DNA of 64,000 nucleotides, from positions 1-64,000 of the forward strand of contig NZ_JALCQI010000005.1 of the NCBI RefSeq assembly GCF_022651205.1, in the 5' to 3' direction. Shown here piece by piece: positions 25,938 to 37,383 of this stretch. The translations under genes and the position numbers were made by a program. Every line of letters begins with the position of its first letter. Within the stretch, counting starts at the first letter, position 1. The stretch comes from Limosilactobacillus sp. Lineage in GTDB: Bacteria; Bacillota; Bacilli; Lactobacillales; Lactobacillaceae. A model generated the notes under the pieces. That model made no database searches, was not told where the DNA came from, and was given only the letters and a program-made list of their open reading frames with translations.

Positions 25938-26705
25938 ATGACAAGTATTCCATCAGTTGGAATGTTAATTTACTTATTATTAGGCGGTGTTGTTGCGGGG
26001 ATTTTAGCCTCTGCGGCTTCATTTGCTTCTCTAGCATCGTACCCATTACTTCTCAGTGTTGGTGTAGCACCAGTTTATGCTAATGTAACTAATGATGCAG
26101 CATTAATATGGAATAGTCTTGGTGCGGTCTTTGCGTCTGGACGAGAACTTCATGGTCACTGGCGCGAGGTATGGACATATGGCTTCTTTACCGTGGTCGG
26201 TTCAATTATAGGTTGCTTTCTCCTACTCGCATTTCCGGGAAAGGTTTTTGAACGTATTGTTCCGTTCTTTATTTTGATTGCTGGAGCAATGATCCTGATT
26301 TCTGGGAAACACCAGCCTGATTTAACCCAACAAAAACCTCAATGGTTAAAGGGACTGTATATTTTCCTCCTAGTGATTGTTGGTGGATATGCAGGATACT
26401 TTGGCGCGGCAAGTGGAATCGTAATTTTGGTCCTGTTAACATACCTAACCGATGAAAATTTCTTAGTGGTAAATGCGATTAAGAACGCGGTTTGTGGGTT
26501 TACCAACCTGATCGCCTTAATTATTTATTCGTTCACTTCGAAGATATATTGGTGGGATGCGGTTCCAATGGCGATTGGGATGTTTATTGGTGGCTACTTA
26601 GGGCCAATTGTTCTTCGCCATATTCCTGCAAAATTAATCCGGTGGGTAATTGCTTTCCTCGCACTGATTCAAGCGTTGATTTTCTTTAAGCAGGCTTACC
26701 TATAA
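25938..26705 (+). CDS. TSUP (TauE/SafE) family transporter
   Basis: 255 residues with about eight hydrophobic helices in two similar halves. The sequences YANVTNDAALIWNSLGA and GGYAGYFGAASGIVILVLL, together with IKNAVCGFTNLIALIIY, are typical of TSUP/TauE-SafE carriers. The family exports or imports small anions such as sulfite or sulfoacetate; the substrate here is unknown. It starts at ATG 25938 behind GGGGAGAG, 35 nt after the second cls, and ends at a terminator. It may share the cls transcript. Confidence 0.88.
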   Translation: MTSIPSVGMLIYLLLGGVVAGILASAASFASLASYPLLLSVGVAPVYANVTNDAALIWNSLGAVFASGRELHGHWREVWTYGFFTVVGSIIGCFLLLAFPGKVFERIVPFFILIAGAMILISGKHQPDLTQQKPQWLKGLYIFLLVIVGGYAGYFGAASGIVILVLLTYLTDENFLVVNAIKNAVCGFTNLIALIIYSFTSKIYWWDAVPMAIGMFIGGYLGPIVLRHIPAKLIRWVIAFLALIQALIFFKQAYL

Positions 26706-26709
26706 TAAA

Positions 26710-26775
26710 AAGTCAGAAGCTAACTAAATCCTAGAATGGTTTATTCAGGTGTTTAGTGAGTTTCTGACTTTTAAA
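26710..26775 (+). terminator. Terminator after the TSUP gene
   Basis: Long imperfect stem AAAGTCAGAAGCTAACTAAA / TTTAGTGAGTTTCTGACTTT with a 21-nt loop, then a short T run. Confidence 0.8.
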
Positions 26776-26793
26776 ATTAACAAAAATAGTTTA

Positions 26794-26807
26794 TGAACAT
26801 TTGTTCG
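26794..26807 (+). promoter_or_regulatory. LexA (SOS) box in the addB promoter
   Basis: TGAACATTTGTTCG contains the perfect dyad GAAC-N4-GTTC of the Gram-positive LexA/DinR consensus CGAACRNRYGTTYG. It sits just before TATGAT (26811-26816), the likely -10, and 49 nt before the addB start. The 3' part is shared with the site upstream of the Y-family polymerase gene. Confidence 0.7.
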
Positions 26808-26855
26808 ATATATGATAGAATTAAACATGAATTTATATGAAAAGGATGGATCACC

Positions 26856-29800
26856 GTGGGAACTCTCGGCTTTGTTTTAGGTACTCGTGCAATGAATCAT
26901 GAGCAAGTAATGGTAGAACAGTTGGCTGCGCAAATGAAGAACGCAACAGCAAAAGATCGTTTTTTCTATTTGGTTCCGAACCACATTAAGTTTGAAACGG
27001 AAATAAATGTTTTAGCAGGACTGCGAAAACTTGCTGGGTTTGATAGTGCCCAAAGGTTTGCTTCAGAAAAGCTCCAAGTACTGTCGTTTAGCCGACTGGC
27101 CTGGTTCCTTTTACGTGATACTCCAGCATTCCAAACACCCCGAATCTCTAAAATTGGGATGACAATGTTAGCGTCACAAGTTGCACAAGAGCACGCCGAT
27201 GAACTACATCTTTACGCAAGCGAAATCAAGCGTCCAGGCTTTATTCAAAAACTGACTGAGCAACTTGAAGAACTAAAAAGCGCTAATATTTCTGCAGACG
27301 ATTTTTCAACAATTTTGGATCAGATTCAGCAGGATCAGTCTTCAGGAGCTAACCGGGTTTGGCTAACTAAGATGCATGATGTTGAAGTTATCTACCATGC
27401 CTATGAGGAACAACTTCGACAAAATTTCCTGGGAAATAATGAACTTTATCTGCAATTAGTGCAGTATTTGCAAACGAATGACGAGGTTCACCATATGCAC
27501 TTTTTCATTGACCGGTTTGCGCAGTTTACAGCAAGTGAGCAGCGAATTGTTGATGCACTGATAGAAAATGGTGCGGCAACAATGGTTTCGTTAGTCCTTG
27601 ATCGTGGCTATCCCGATCAAAATCACCCTAATCCAAGTGAACTTCCTGCTGAAAACGATCTTTTTTATTCCTCAGCAATGGTCTACCGAAGATTGTGGAA
27701 ACTTGCTCAGGCAAAGCCACAGCAGATTAAACTGCAAACTAATGTATGGTTTGCAACAAAACCGCGAGTTAACAGTGATCTTCAAACAGTCGATCGCTAT
27801 TTTAAGCGCTATGCGGAAGGGCCGGTTGCAGCAATGGATACTGCAGAATTAAAGGATCCATCGGCTATTCAATTTTACACAATGGCTAACCGGCGAGAAG
27901 AATTAGAAAAGGTTGCTACCCAAATTCGTCAGCTAGTTGCTAGTGGTAAGTACCGTTACCGTGATTTTCTCGTTTTAACGAGACACCTCGATGGCTATCA
28001 AAATATGATTACGCCAATCTTTGCTAAGAACCAGGTGCCTGTTTTTGATGATCACGAACGAAAAATGGATCAGCACCCGCTAGTAATCTTGCTCAGTACC
28101 TTATTTACCGTTGAACAAAGGGGGTACCAGCTTGCTGATATAATGCAGTTGCTAAAGACTTGGCTCCTAGTACCACGGCTATCTACGGGTGACTTGATGT
28201 CAATTCACGATTTCCAGGAAGCTGTTTTTGTTACCGAGAATTGGTGTCTAAAACAGGCGATTCGGGGAAAGCAGGCCTGGGTAAACGATAAATGGATTGC
28301 AAAAGTATGGACCGTTAAGGATAGTGAAGTTACCAGGAAAGGTGCTTCTTCGCGAGTAGACAAGTTAAACCATCAACTCTCAATCGTTCGTAATTACGTT
28401 GCAAACACGATTGTACCGTTTTTTGAGCAATTAAAGCAGGTGACGTCAGGCCGGGAATTAGCAACCGTACTCTTTGATTTTTTACAACAAAATGGAGTTA
28501 CAGAACGGCTACACCAGTGGCAGCAGTATCAAAGTACTCGCGACCTTGATCTTGCCCGTCGGCCTCAGCAAGTCTGGGAAAAGTTTTGCCAAATATTGCA
28601 AGAATATGTTGAGATCCTTGGAAATGATCAGTTAAGTGAAGAAAACATTGACAATTATCTTGACGAATTTAACGAGATTATTCAAGCAGGATTCTCGGCA
28701 GCACAATATTCGCAAATTCCAGCAACGCTTGACCAGGTTGTTGTTTCTGAAACTGGGATTGTGCAAAGCCAGAATAAAAAGGTTGTCTTTATGATCGGCT
28801 CAACTGATGACGTTATGCCTGAGGTACGTGAGAATAACGGTCTATTAACCGATCAAGATAAGCAGATTTTGGCGCCATACCTTGATGCAGATTATCAATA
28901 TTTGCCAGCTGATATGGTAACTGAATTAAATAATGAGCCATTTGTTCATTATTTGGGGATGCTTTCCGCAAGGGATCAACTGATTTTTACCGCACCACAA
29001 GCAACGAATGATGATAAGGAATTAACAATCTCTCCTTACATGCGAGATTTAGCTAATTATCTTCAACAGCCAATTATCAATTCGCCGCTAGTAACCAGTA
29101 AAGCGGGACAGCAGAGCGCTGAACAATTTATTAGTAGTCCAGAAGCTAGTTTGAGCCAACTTGTTCGCGTAGGACGGCAAATTCGTGACGATCAAAAGAC
29201 GGCTTCTAGTGTTGCTAAATTACCATCAACTTGGAAAAAAGTGGAACGCGATCTAATCTTATTAGCTCGGCAATGGCAAGCAAGTCCATCTACTGATGAT
29301 CAAGCACTAGGGAATAAATTACATCAACGCTTAGAACTAGTAACGCAGGGATTTAATTACCATAATGTTGTTGATGATATTGGTGCGACACTTGCCCAAG
29401 CCTTATATCTTCATACCGCCCCTAATGAAGCTCAGCATCGGGTTTTATATGCTTCAATTTCTCAATTACAGAACTTTTATGTTAATCAGTATGAATACTT
29501 CTTGAAGTATGGCTTGCGGCTTCAAAAACGGGATCGTCTCGAAATGTCGCCGGATCGAATTGGAACGTTTTTCCATAAGGCAATGGAGACGTTTATTAAT
29601 AATACTAATCAGCAACAAATTAGCTTAAAGAAACTAGCTACTGATACACAACACTTGAAAGAATTTATCAATGAGGCATTGCAAGTTGCTGAGGAGAATC
29701 AACCTGATTTGACGCGGTTAACTGAGTCGTCAGCCCAGGCAAAATTTCAGTATCAGCAATTACGGACAATTGTTACAACGATGCTAGAGACTATGTGTCA

Positions 29801-30638
29801 ACAAGCACAGTATACTAACGCTCAACCATTCAAGACCGAAGCCCAATTTGGAAGAATCGGTGCGCCAAATCAAGTTAATTTGAAAGCCCTCAATTATCCG
29901 CTGGCTTCTGGAGACCGGATTTACTTACGGGGACGAATTGACCGAATCGATCGTCTTCCTAAGGACCAATTAAGTGATCTTCCTAAACCGAGTGATTTTC
30001 TTACCGTCGTTGACTACAAGTCAAGCAACCATACATTTGATCTCACGTCCGCTTATTACGGAATTTCATTGCAGTTATTGACCTACTTAAATGGACTTCA
30101 AAGTAATCTTCAGGAATTAGATGAGCCGACAGCCCGCCTTGCTGGTGCATTATACTTACATTTAAGTAATCCAAAATTTGATTGGAAACGAAACCAGCAT
30201 AAGGAGTTAGAAGAACTACAGTTAAGCTCGCATGAATACAAGGGGATCCTTTTGAATGAGCCGGCAGTCCTTGATTCGCTTGATCAGAAACTCCAGGATA
30301 ACCAATCAGTTCTGTACCCATTAAAGGTCACAAAAAAAGGTGGCATTTCGGCAAAAAAGGACGCACTTTTAGTTACTCCAGACCAATTACGGTGGCTTCA
30401 GGAATGGAATAAGCAGTTAATCATTGGTGCTGGAAATAAGATTCTTGAAGGGCAAGTGAAGTTGAATCCTTACCGTTTAATTGAAGGGAGTAAACGGTCC
30501 ACGGGGTTAGACTATAGTGACTTTAAGGATATTTACCAATTCGATAATATGCTGGATCAGCAACGTTACCGGCAACTTGATCCAAAGAAGGCAAAAGACG
30601 ACTTTGATAGTGCAAAGAAAGAGGGAGGCGCTGAATAG
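26856..30638 (+). CDS. addB: ATP-dependent nuclease subunit B (AddB/RexB)
   Basis: 1260 residues. The N-terminus [18 protein letters not shown] replaces the Walker motif of Bacillus AddB, as in RexB. The C-terminal nuclease domain carries GRIDRIDRL and [12 protein letters not shown]. The four cysteines of the AddB iron-sulfur cluster are not apparent, again the RexB pattern. With AddA it resects double-strand breaks up to Chi-like sites for RecA loading. It starts at GTG 26856 behind AAAAGGATGG and is followed by addA after 2 nt. An SOS box precedes it. Confidence 0.95.
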   Translation: MGTLGFVLGTRAMNHEQVMVEQLAAQMKNATAKDRFFYLVPNHIKFETEINVLAGLRKLAGFDSAQRFASEKLQVLSFSRLAWFLLRDTPAFQTPRISKIGMTMLASQVAQEHADELHLYASEIKRPGFIQKLTEQLEELKSANISADDFSTILDQIQQDQSSGANRVWLTKMHDVEVIYHAYEEQLRQNFLGNNELYLQLVQYLQTNDEVHHMHFFIDRFAQFTASEQRIVDALIENGAATMVSLVLDRGYPDQNHPNPSELPAENDLFYSSAMVYRRLWKLAQAKPQQIKLQTNVWFATKPRVNSDLQTVDRYFKRYAEGPVAAMDTAELKDPSAIQFYTMANRREELEKVATQIRQLVASGKYRYRDFLVLTRHLDGYQNMITPIFAKNQVPVFDDHERKMDQHPLVILLSTLFTVEQRGYQLADIMQLLKTWLLVPRLSTGDLMSIHDFQEAVFVTENWCLKQAIRGKQAWVNDKWIAKVWTVKDSEVTRKGASSRVDKLNHQLSIVRNYVANTIVPFFEQLKQVTSGRELATVLFDFLQQNGVTERLHQWQQYQSTRDLDLARRPQQVWEKFCQILQEYVEILGNDQLSEENIDNYLDEFNEIIQAGFSAAQYSQIPATLDQVVVSETGIVQSQNKKVVFMIGSTDDVMPEVRENNGLLTDQDKQILAPYLDADYQYLPADMVTELNNEPFVHYLGMLSARDQLIFTAPQATNDDKELTISPYMRDLANYLQQPIINSPLVTSKAGQQSAEQFISSPEASLSQLVRVGRQIRDDQKTASSVAKLPSTWKKVERDLILLARQWQASPSTDDQALGNKLHQRLELVTQGFNYHNVVDDIGATLAQALYLHTAPNEAQHRVLYASISQLQNFYVNQYEYFLKYGLRLQKRDRLEMSPDRIGTFFHKAMETFINNTNQQQISLKKLATDTQHLKEFINEALQVAEENQPDLTRLTESSAQAKFQYQQLRTIVTTMLETMCQQAQYTNAQPFKTEAQFGRIGAPNQVNLKALNYPLASGDRIYLRGRIDRIDRLPKDQLSDLPKPSDFLTVVDYKSSNHTFDLTSAYYGISLQLLTYLNGLQSNLQELDEPTARLAGALYLHLSNPKFDWKRNQHKELEELQLSSHEYKGILLNEPAVLDSLDQKLQDNQSVLYPLKVTKKGGISAKKDALLVTPDQLRWLQEWNKQLIIGAGNKILEGQVKLNPYRLIEGSKRSTGLDYSDFKDIYQFDNMLDQQRYRQLDPKKAKDDFDSAKKEGGAE

Positions 30639-30640
30639 CA

Positions 30641-33600
30641 ATGGCAACATTCAAGCCAACACCAAGTCAACAGCAAGCAATTGATGATCGAGGAAAGAAT
30701 ATTCTTGTTTCTGCCTCTGCAGGATCGGGGAAAACCGCGGTTCTTGTTCAACGTGCCATTAAGCTGATTAAAGAAGGGATCCATGTTGATCGGATGCTAA
30801 TGGTGACCTTTACTGATGCTGCTGCGAAGAGTATGCGGGATAAAATTCGTGACGCCCTTCAAGAGGCAGTCCGTCAGCCAGCCCATAATGCAGAAGAACA
30901 GCGTCAGCAACGCCAAATGGAGAATGAAATTAACCGTTTAGCTACGGCAGATATTAGTACGATCCATGCTTTTTGCTTAAAACTAATTAAGCACTATTAT
31001 TACCTAATTCACCTCGATCCCCAGTTTCGTTTACTAACCGATGATACTGAACGACTCTTACTCCAGGAAGAAATCTGGCAACAAGTTAGTGAGAAACTGT
31101 ATGAATCATCGACTGACCAGACAGCAGAAAGCCAGATAAATTTTGGTGAACTAGTTACTAACTTTTCCAGTGACCGTGACGCTCAAGGTTTAGATGAACT
31201 TGTATTAAAGTTATACGAAACAGCAAACGCACAGCCAGAACCAGAACAATGGTTAAATGGACTAGCCGAAAATTATTTCCTGGGAAATAACTCGATTACA
31301 AGTACAAAATTTTACCAGGAACAGTTAAAGCCGGTTGTTAAGGATAAATTAAAGCAGTTAGTTAGCGATTATGGTGAATTGAGTTTGCGAATGGCAGATC
31401 TTGGTTATGGTAAGCCTGCCGAGATCATTAAGGGTGATCAAACGCAAATTAGGGGACTGATAGCCGTTTTAGATCAGGAAAAATGGGGAGAAATTCGTGC
31501 TGCATTCAAAGAAATCAAGTATGCCCGAATGAGTGGTGGCGCCAAAAAGAAGGATCCAGAATATGAAACCTACCAATCCCTGATAAAGGCGCGAAATGGG
31601 CTTAAAGATCAGTTAAAATCTTTGGTAGCAAATTATTTTGAATATGATGAGCAGCAGTTTAGAAAAATTGCTGACCGTTCGGCGCAGGTCTTAAGGGAGT
31701 TATCTGCGGCAACAATTAAGTTTTCACGAGCCTACCAACAAGCTAAGCTAAACCGTCATGTCTTGGAATTTAGTGATTTGGAACACTATGCTTACCAAAT
31801 TTTGACACCACCTGCTGATCAACCAGATTGGAGCACCCTCGTTGATGAACTACGTAATCATTATCAGGAAATAATGATCGATGAGTACCAGGACACCAAC
31901 CCGCTTCAGGAAAAAATCTTGATGAAGTTGACTAGTCCCGAACGACATAACCTCTTTATGGTGGGGGATGTCAAACAGTCGATTTATCGTTTTCGTGAAG
32001 CAGACCCAAGTCTTTTTCTTACGAAATACCAACATTATCGAAAGGGCAAGGGTGGTGAATCAATTGTCTTGGCGGAGAATTTCCGGTCAATGAGTAATGT
32101 CACTGGCTTTACAAACCTTTTATTTGAACAATTGATGGATCGCCAAGTAGGTGAGATTGATTACGATAAAGACGCCCACCTTAAGTATGCAGCAACGTAC
32201 TATGATGAAAATCCAGATAATAAGATTAAGCCTGCTGAGGTATTACTTTACGATGCAAATGTTGATCCTAAAAAGCCGCAGGAAGACGATAAATTAACCG
32301 GAGAACTCCGAATGGTGGCCATGCGGATTAAGCAAATGGTAACTAATCAAGAGTTGATTTATGATAAGAATTCAAAGCAGATGCGACCGGTTCAGTATGG
32401 AGATATCGTTCTCCTAGAGCGGACGAAGAACATCAATAATACATTAATGGAACAATTCAACGAGTTAGAGGTTCCGTTGACAGTTCATGATGTAGAAAGT
32501 TATTTTCAAGCAACCGAGGTTCGGGTAATGATGTCATTACTGAAAGTCATTGATAACCCTAAGCAGGATATTCCGTTAGTTGCGGTCCTTCGCTCACCAA
32601 TTGTTGGCCTTAGTAATAAAGAATTAGCATTCATTCGACTTCAAAATCGGCAAACTGATTTTTATACCGCAATGGTAACGTGTCATGATAACTTTGAACA
32701 TCATCACCTTCAGCAACGGTCAGCACTGACAGCCGACCAGTTAACCCGACTTCAGCAGAAACTGGCAACTTTTATTGAGCAACTAACTGAATTCCGCCAA
32801 GTGGCTCAACAGCAAACATTGGTCGATTTAATTTGGCGAATTTACCAAGAAACTGGTTATTTGGACTATGTAGGAGCGATGCCTGGTGGTCAACAGCGCC
32901 AGGCCAACCTCCATGCATTGTATGAACGGGCACATACGTATGAGCAAAGTAGCTTTAAGGGCCTTTACCAATTCACCCGCTTTATTGAAAAAATGCAAGA
33001 ACATGATCAGGATCTTGGCGTAGCACCCACCCAACTGGATACCAATACAGTTAACGTGATGACGATTCACGGAAGTAAAGGACTTCAGTTCCCAGTTGTC
33101 TTTTTAATTAACACGAACCACCACTTTAATAATTCCGCGGTGCGAGAAAATGCGGTTGTTGATCCAGATTCTGGCGTTGGTATTAAGGTGATGGATGAAC
33201 AACGGTTAGTTTATGATACGCCCCAGCGCCAAGTTATCTTAAATAATATTCAGCAGGGAGAACGGGCAGAGGACTTACGGGTTCTTTACGTTGCGTTAAC
33301 CCGTGCTGAGCAACGACTGATTGTTACTGCTTCTTTTAACGAAAGTCGGAAGGGGCAGAAACTAGCTGATGCGTGGAATGGTTGGCAAAAAGCTTTTCAG
33401 AGTGATCAACAGTTAATTGGTGCGCAATTACGAATTAACGCGAAGTCCTTCATGGATTGGATTGGACTAGCGCTTGCTCGGTACTCTAAGCAATTCAATG
33501 CCGCTAAGTTAAGCATTTCCGGTAAGACGGTGGAAGATGCAGGAGTCACTTTAGAACCAAGTCCACTTGATACAGGAAAGAAATTTGCGGGGATGAGTTC

Positions 33601-34498
33601 AGCACCAGCCTTTATTGCGCAAACATATACTGCTGAAGATGTTGAACAACAACTGGATGCAGTCACGAGGCCGGTTAATATAGCTGAGGAAGACTCTGAG
33701 ACAGTTAAAACATTGTCAGCGGAAAAGATTAACCAAATTCTTGCTTTCCGGTATCCACATGAAGTTGCCACAGAGACGACGGCTTACCAGTCGGTTACAG
33801 ATGTAAAACGAGTCTTTGAGGATCCGGATAATCGTGAAATGGGACAATGGGATTATGATCAGCAACGAAAAATAAAGAATCGGGGACTTTACTTAAAAAA
33901 TGATTTTGCAGTACCCCAATTTATCCAACAAGATGATCAATCACCAGCAGCAACGGAAGTGGGGACCGCTACCCACTTGGTATTCCAAAAACTACCACTA
34001 AATGGTGAGCCGATAGATGATAACAAGGTTCATGATGAAATTAAGAAATTAGTTCAAGAACATTTGATTAGTCCAGCGGTTGCCGGTCACATCAACGTAG
34101 AAGGAATTGCTGCATTCTTCCAAACGGCTCTGGGACAGCAAATTATAAAAAATAACGAAAACTACCACCGTGAGGAACCGTTCGCGATGATCATGAATGG
34201 TCATGAACTTTTCAAAGAAGTTCAGGCAAAGGATGATGAAAGAATATTGATTCACGGGATTATTGATGGCTACTTAGAGACGGCAGAAGGGATCATTTTG
34301 GTTGATTATAAAACTGATCATATTGATCCAAACTATCGAGAGTTTGAATTAGCTAAAATTACGGATCGTTACCGAGGACAACTAGAGTTATATCGTCAGG
34401 CGTTAAACATCATGAAGCCAATCCCGGTTGTTCAAATGGGTCTATACCTGGTAGAATTAGGAGAGTTTATTCCATTTAAAATCGAGGGGCGGCCGTAA
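30641..34498 (+). CDS. addA: ATP-dependent helicase-nuclease subunit A (AddA/RexA)
   Basis: 1285 residues of superfamily-1 helicase. Motif I is [16 protein letters not shown], Ia [15 protein letters not shown], the TIHAFC motif, [45 protein letters not shown] and [14 protein letters not shown]. The C-terminal nuclease has HGIIDGYL and ILVDYKTDH. It forms the recombinational nuclease with AddB. It starts at ATG 30641 behind GGGAGG. Its stop TAA overlaps the ATG of the LacI-type regulator (TAATG). Confidence 0.97.
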   Translation: MATFKPTPSQQQAIDDRGKNILVSASAGSGKTAVLVQRAIKLIKEGIHVDRMLMVTFTDAAAKSMRDKIRDALQEAVRQPAHNAEEQRQQRQMENEINRLATADISTIHAFCLKLIKHYYYLIHLDPQFRLLTDDTERLLLQEEIWQQVSEKLYESSTDQTAESQINFGELVTNFSSDRDAQGLDELVLKLYETANAQPEPEQWLNGLAENYFLGNNSITSTKFYQEQLKPVVKDKLKQLVSDYGELSLRMADLGYGKPAEIIKGDQTQIRGLIAVLDQEKWGEIRAAFKEIKYARMSGGAKKKDPEYETYQSLIKARNGLKDQLKSLVANYFEYDEQQFRKIADRSAQVLRELSAATIKFSRAYQQAKLNRHVLEFSDLEHYAYQILTPPADQPDWSTLVDELRNHYQEIMIDEYQDTNPLQEKILMKLTSPERHNLFMVGDVKQSIYRFREADPSLFLTKYQHYRKGKGGESIVLAENFRSMSNVTGFTNLLFEQLMDRQVGEIDYDKDAHLKYAATYYDENPDNKIKPAEVLLYDANVDPKKPQEDDKLTGELRMVAMRIKQMVTNQELIYDKNSKQMRPVQYGDIVLLERTKNINNTLMEQFNELEVPLTVHDVESYFQATEVRVMMSLLKVIDNPKQDIPLVAVLRSPIVGLSNKELAFIRLQNRQTDFYTAMVTCHDNFEHHHLQQRSALTADQLTRLQQKLATFIEQLTEFRQVAQQQTLVDLIWRIYQETGYLDYVGAMPGGQQRQANLHALYERAHTYEQSSFKGLYQFTRFIEKMQEHDQDLGVAPTQLDTNTVNVMTIHGSKGLQFPVVFLINTNHHFNNSAVRENAVVDPDSGVGIKVMDEQRLVYDTPQRQVILNNIQQGERAEDLRVLYVALTRAEQRLIVTASFNESRKGQKLADAWNGWQKAFQSDQQLIGAQLRINAKSFMDWIGLALARYSKQFNAAKLSISGKTVEDAGVTLEPSPLDTGKKFAGMSSAPAFIAQTYTAEDVEQQLDAVTRPVNIAEEDSETVKTLSAEKINQILAFRYPHEVATETTAYQSVTDVKRVFEDPDNREMGQWDYDQQRKIKNRGLYLKNDFAVPQFIQQDDQSPAATEVGTATHLVFQKLPLNGEPIDDNKVHDEIKKLVQEHLISPAVAGHINVEGIAAFFQTALGQQIIKNNENYHREEPFAMIMNGHELFKEVQAKDDERILIHGIIDGYLETAEGIILVDYKTDHIDPNYREFELAKITDRYRGQLELYRQALNIMKPIPVVQMGLYLVELGEFIPFKIEGRP

Positions 34499-35436
34499 TG
34501 GTAACAATTAAGGACATTGCAAAGAAGGCGGGAGTATCCGTTTCAACGACATCGCGGGCGTTGAATGATAATTCAAGGATTAGTGAAGAAACACGGGAAC
34601 GGATTAAGAAGATCGCAGCTGAAATGGGCTACCAGCCTAACTATACAGCACGAAATCTCACACGTGGTGAATCAAATATGGTCGGTTTAATCTTTCCGGT
34701 AACAGAAGATACCGCTCCGGCGAATCCGTTTCATATTGACTTGATGCGGGGAGTTAGTGCAGCGCTCCAACCGCTCCACTACGAGATGGTAGTATCAATT
34801 GCAACGACCCAAGATGAGCTATTAGAAGAGGTTCGGTCAATGGTTGACCAATCGAAAGTTCATAATTTCCTGGTTTTTTACTCTCTAAAAAACGATCCCG
34901 TCACTGCATATTTACGAAAAAATAACCTTAATTTTGTGGTCATTGGTCACCCAACTGATCACCATCCCGATCGCTTTGTTGATAATGATAATGTAGCGGC
35001 TGGAAAGAAAGCTACAGAACATCTTTTTGAAAGCCGCCAGCTCACTTGTCCGGCATTCCTTGAATCAGTTAATCCGTGGATGTTTGAGCGAGAACGGGCT
35101 AAGGGTTATGAAGAATATATGCACGAACATGACCGCAACGGGATTATCTGGCAGTTAGGAACAAAGGCAGATTCATTGGACGAATTTCTTGATGCTCATC
35201 CTGAGGTTGATGGATTGCTATTCTCCGATGACCTATTATTCGTCCGCTTTTCTCATGAGTTGCAAAAATTATCATTACCAGTACTTTGTTTTAACAATAG
35301 CCGACTCATGGGGATGCTAACAAATAGTGACGGAAAGATTGACTTGCAGCCACGAGAATTAGGCAAAGAAGCCGTCCACCTTTTATTTGATCCAACCAAA
35401 CATCATGGTTATGTTGGGTTTAAGGTAAGAGTGTGA
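34498..35436 (+). CDS. malR: LacI-family regulator, probable maltose operon regulator with altered C-terminus
   Basis: 312 residues. The N-terminal LacI helix-turn-helix (TIKDIAKKAGVSVSTTSRAL) is intact and is followed by a periplasmic-binding-like effector domain. It overlaps addA by one base (TAATG) and precedes the maltose genes by 0.5 kb, which makes MalR the natural name. The C-terminus ends ...HHGYVGFKVRV. Relatives usually run several residues longer after a VPFKL-type strand. Here the stop TGA is made by the first bases of repeat copy C, so the element has rewritten the end of the protein. Being at the end of the addBA unit, it may also be transcribed under SOS control. Confidence 0.85.
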   Translation: MVTIKDIAKKAGVSVSTTSRALNDNSRISEETRERIKKIAAEMGYQPNYTARNLTRGESNMVGLIFPVTEDTAPANPFHIDLMRGVSAALQPLHYEMVVSIATTQDELLEEVRSMVDQSKVHNFLVFYSLKNDPVTAYLRKNNLNFVVIGHPTDHHPDRFVDNDNVAAGKKATEHLFESRQLTCPAFLESVNPWMFERERAKGYEEYMHEHDRNGIIWQLGTKADSLDEFLDAHPEVDGLLFSDDLLFVRFSHELQKLSLPVLCFNNSRLMGMLTNSDGKIDLQPRELGKEAVHLLFDPTKHHGYVGFKVRV

Positions 35437-35745
35437 GAGTGTGAGCCAGCAAAAAACTTGCGGAAAGCTAGCAATTTCTCCTGACGAAGGCGACTTGCGC
35501 CTAGGAAGGAGGTTGCTAGCTCTAGCAAGTTTCTGGCGAACTCATCTCGACTATGCCGTATTAGAATCAGTAACTTGAGGAAAGTCGCAGCGAACCGATC
35601 TCGACTATGCCGCATTAGCCCACCAGCTCTAGCAAGTTTCTGGCGAACACATTTCGGCAATACTGCATTAGAACCACTAACCTGAGGAAAGTCGCGGCGA
35701 ACCGATCTCAACCATGCTGCATTCAGTTCCCGGCGATCCCATTTC
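35429..35745 (+). repeat. Stop-proximal structured repeat, copy C, with tandem tail units
   Basis: The head AGAGTGTG is itself duplicated (35430-35445) and supplies the stop codon of the regulator. The hairpin has arms AACTTGC (35455-35461) and GCAAGTT (35525-35531), GCTAGC arms, and the core AATTTCTCCTGAC...GGAAGGAGGTT. The tail contains a direct duplication of about 107 bp (35521-35627 and 35628-35734). Tail units of the form GCGAAC..ATCTCGACTATGC recur about four times. It fills most of the gap 35437-35938. Confidence 0.85.
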
Positions 35746-35767
35746 GATAAATCTTACAACTTACGTT

Positions 35768-35803
35768 AAAGAGACTGATAATGAACACAGTCTCTTTTTT
35801 TGT
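35768..35803 (+). terminator. Terminator after repeat copy C
   Basis: Stem AAAGAGACTG / CAGTCTCTTT, a 10-nt loop, then a T run. It ends the addBA-malR transcript before the maltose promoter. Confidence 0.85.
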
Positions 35804-35831
35804 CTTAAATGCAGAAAACCCTTACAAAAAT

Positions 35832-35905
35832 TTGCGCAAACGGTTGCACAAGATTTTAGAATCTGGTATATTAATAATTGTAAAAAGTCATGAAGCGCTT
35901 TCATG
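35832..35905 (+). promoter_or_regulatory. Maltose operon promoter with LacI-type operator and cre-like site
   Basis: The promoter is TTGCAC (35844-35849), 17-bp spacer, TATATT (35867-35872). The dyad TTGCGCAAACGGTTGCACAA (35832-35851) overlaps the -35 and fits a LacI-family operator, probably for the regulator just upstream. A second dyad CATGAAGCGCTTTCATG (35889-35905), just after the expected transcription start, resembles a cre site with one base missing. Repression by MalR and CcpA is inferred. Confidence 0.7.
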
Positions 35906-35938
35906 ACAAAAAGATTTAGAATATTAGGGGTGTAATTA

Positions 35939-37285
35939 ATGAGTCAAGAAAAGCCAGCGGGCGCAGGCTTGCCAACACTTTCTAGAAGCACGATTTGGAT
36001 GATCAACTTCGGCTTCCTTGGTGTTCAGACCGCCTTCACCTTGCAAAGTTCACAAATGAGTCGGATTTTCCAAACGATTGGTGCCGACCCTAATAACCTA
36101 GGATGGTTCTTTATTTTGCCACCATTAATGGGATTGGTTGTTCAACCAATTGTCGGTTATTATTCAGACCGTACTTGGGCACCAAAACTCGGTGGTCGGC
36201 GTCTTCCATACCTTCTTTTAGGGATGATTGTTGCCGTTATTGTTATGTTGCTGTTGCCTAACTCTGGTAGTTTTGGTTTCGGTTATGGATCACTAGCTGC
36301 TTTATGGTTTGGTGCAATTACCGTTGCCTTTTTGGACCTATCATCTAACGTTGCCATGCAACCATTCAAGATGATGGTTGGTGACATGGTTAATGATGAC
36401 CAAAAGAGTTATGCATATGGTATTCAGAGTTTCTTATCAAACACCGGTGCCGTTTTAGCCGCAATTTTCCCATTCCTCTTTACTTGGTTTGGGGTTAAGA
36501 ACATTGCTCCTAAGGGTGTTGTTCCTGATTCTGTTAAGGTTGCCTTCTATGTAGGTGCAGCATTACTGATTATCACTAGTTTGTTTACTGTTTTCCGGGT
36601 TCACGAATATGACCCAGCAACCTATGCTAAGTACCACGGTATTACTGAAGAAGATAACACTGAAGGTGGAAACTGGTTCACTCTGCTAAAGACTGCTCCT
36701 AAGGCTTTCTGGACTGTAACTCTTGTTCAATTCTTCTGCTGGTTCGCATTCCAATATCTCTGGACATACTCAGCTGGTGCAATTGCCAAGAACGTATGGG
36801 ATACAACCAACGCTACTTCAGCAGGTTACCAAGCCGCTGGTAACTGGTATGGTGTTTTAGCTGCTGTTCAATCAATCGCTGCCGTTGTTTGGTCATATGT
36901 ATTGGCCAAGGTTCCTAACAAGTACCACAAGTTAGGATACGCTGGTAGTTTACTTCTCGGTGCATTTGGATTTATCTCTGTCTTCTTCATTCACGATCAA
37001 TGGACATTGATTATTTCATACATTCTTGTTGGTATTGCCTGGGCCGGAATGAACACTTACCCATTAACAATTGTTACTAACGCATTATCCGGTAAGCACA
37101 TGGGAACTTACCTTGGACTCTTCAATGGTTCGATTTGTTTACCACAGATTGTTGCTTCATTGCTTAGTTTCGCATTGTTCCCACTCTTTGGTCACTCACA
37201 AGTTAACATGTTCATCCTTGGTGGGATTGTGTTAGCTCTCGGTGCTCTTTCAGTTGGTTCAATTAAGGAAACCTACGCTGAATAA
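35939..37285 (+). CDS. malT: MFS maltose transporter (MalT type)
   Basis: 448 residues with 12 membrane helices. SRSTIWMINFGFLGVQTAFTLQ at the start and GYYSDRTWAPKLGGRRLPYL between helices 2 and 3 match the sugar-H+ symporters of the SLC45/sucrose-maltose branch that accompany maltose phosphorylase in lactobacilli. It starts at ATG 35939 behind AGGGGTG. It is the first gene of malT-mapA-pgmB and brings in unphosphorylated maltose. Confidence 0.88.
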   Translation: MSQEKPAGAGLPTLSRSTIWMINFGFLGVQTAFTLQSSQMSRIFQTIGADPNNLGWFFILPPLMGLVVQPIVGYYSDRTWAPKLGGRRLPYLLLGMIVAVIVMLLLPNSGSFGFGYGSLAALWFGAITVAFLDLSSNVAMQPFKMMVGDMVNDDQKSYAYGIQSFLSNTGAVLAAIFPFLFTWFGVKNIAPKGVVPDSVKVAFYVGAALLIITSLFTVFRVHEYDPATYAKYHGITEEDNTEGGNWFTLLKTAPKAFWTVTLVQFFCWFAFQYLWTYSAGAIAKNVWDTTNATSAGYQAAGNWYGVLAAVQSIAAVVWSYVLAKVPNKYHKLGYAGSLLLGAFGFISVFFIHDQWTLIISYILVGIAWAGMNTYPLTIVTNALSGKHMGTYLGLFNGSICLPQIVASLLSFALFPLFGHSQVNMFILGGIVLALGALSVGSIKETYAE

Positions 37286-37383
37286 GTCGGATAAGCTGAT
37301 TAATAAAGTAAATTAATTCAAAATAGGACTGTGACGGTTATTAGCCACGGCCCTATTGTATAAAGAAGGAAGGAATTGTAATC

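Noticed and set aside
35409..35711. A 100-codon minus-strand frame over repeat copy C
   Set aside because: It consists of the repeat's tandem tail units read backwards; the repeats in the translation come from the DNA duplication.
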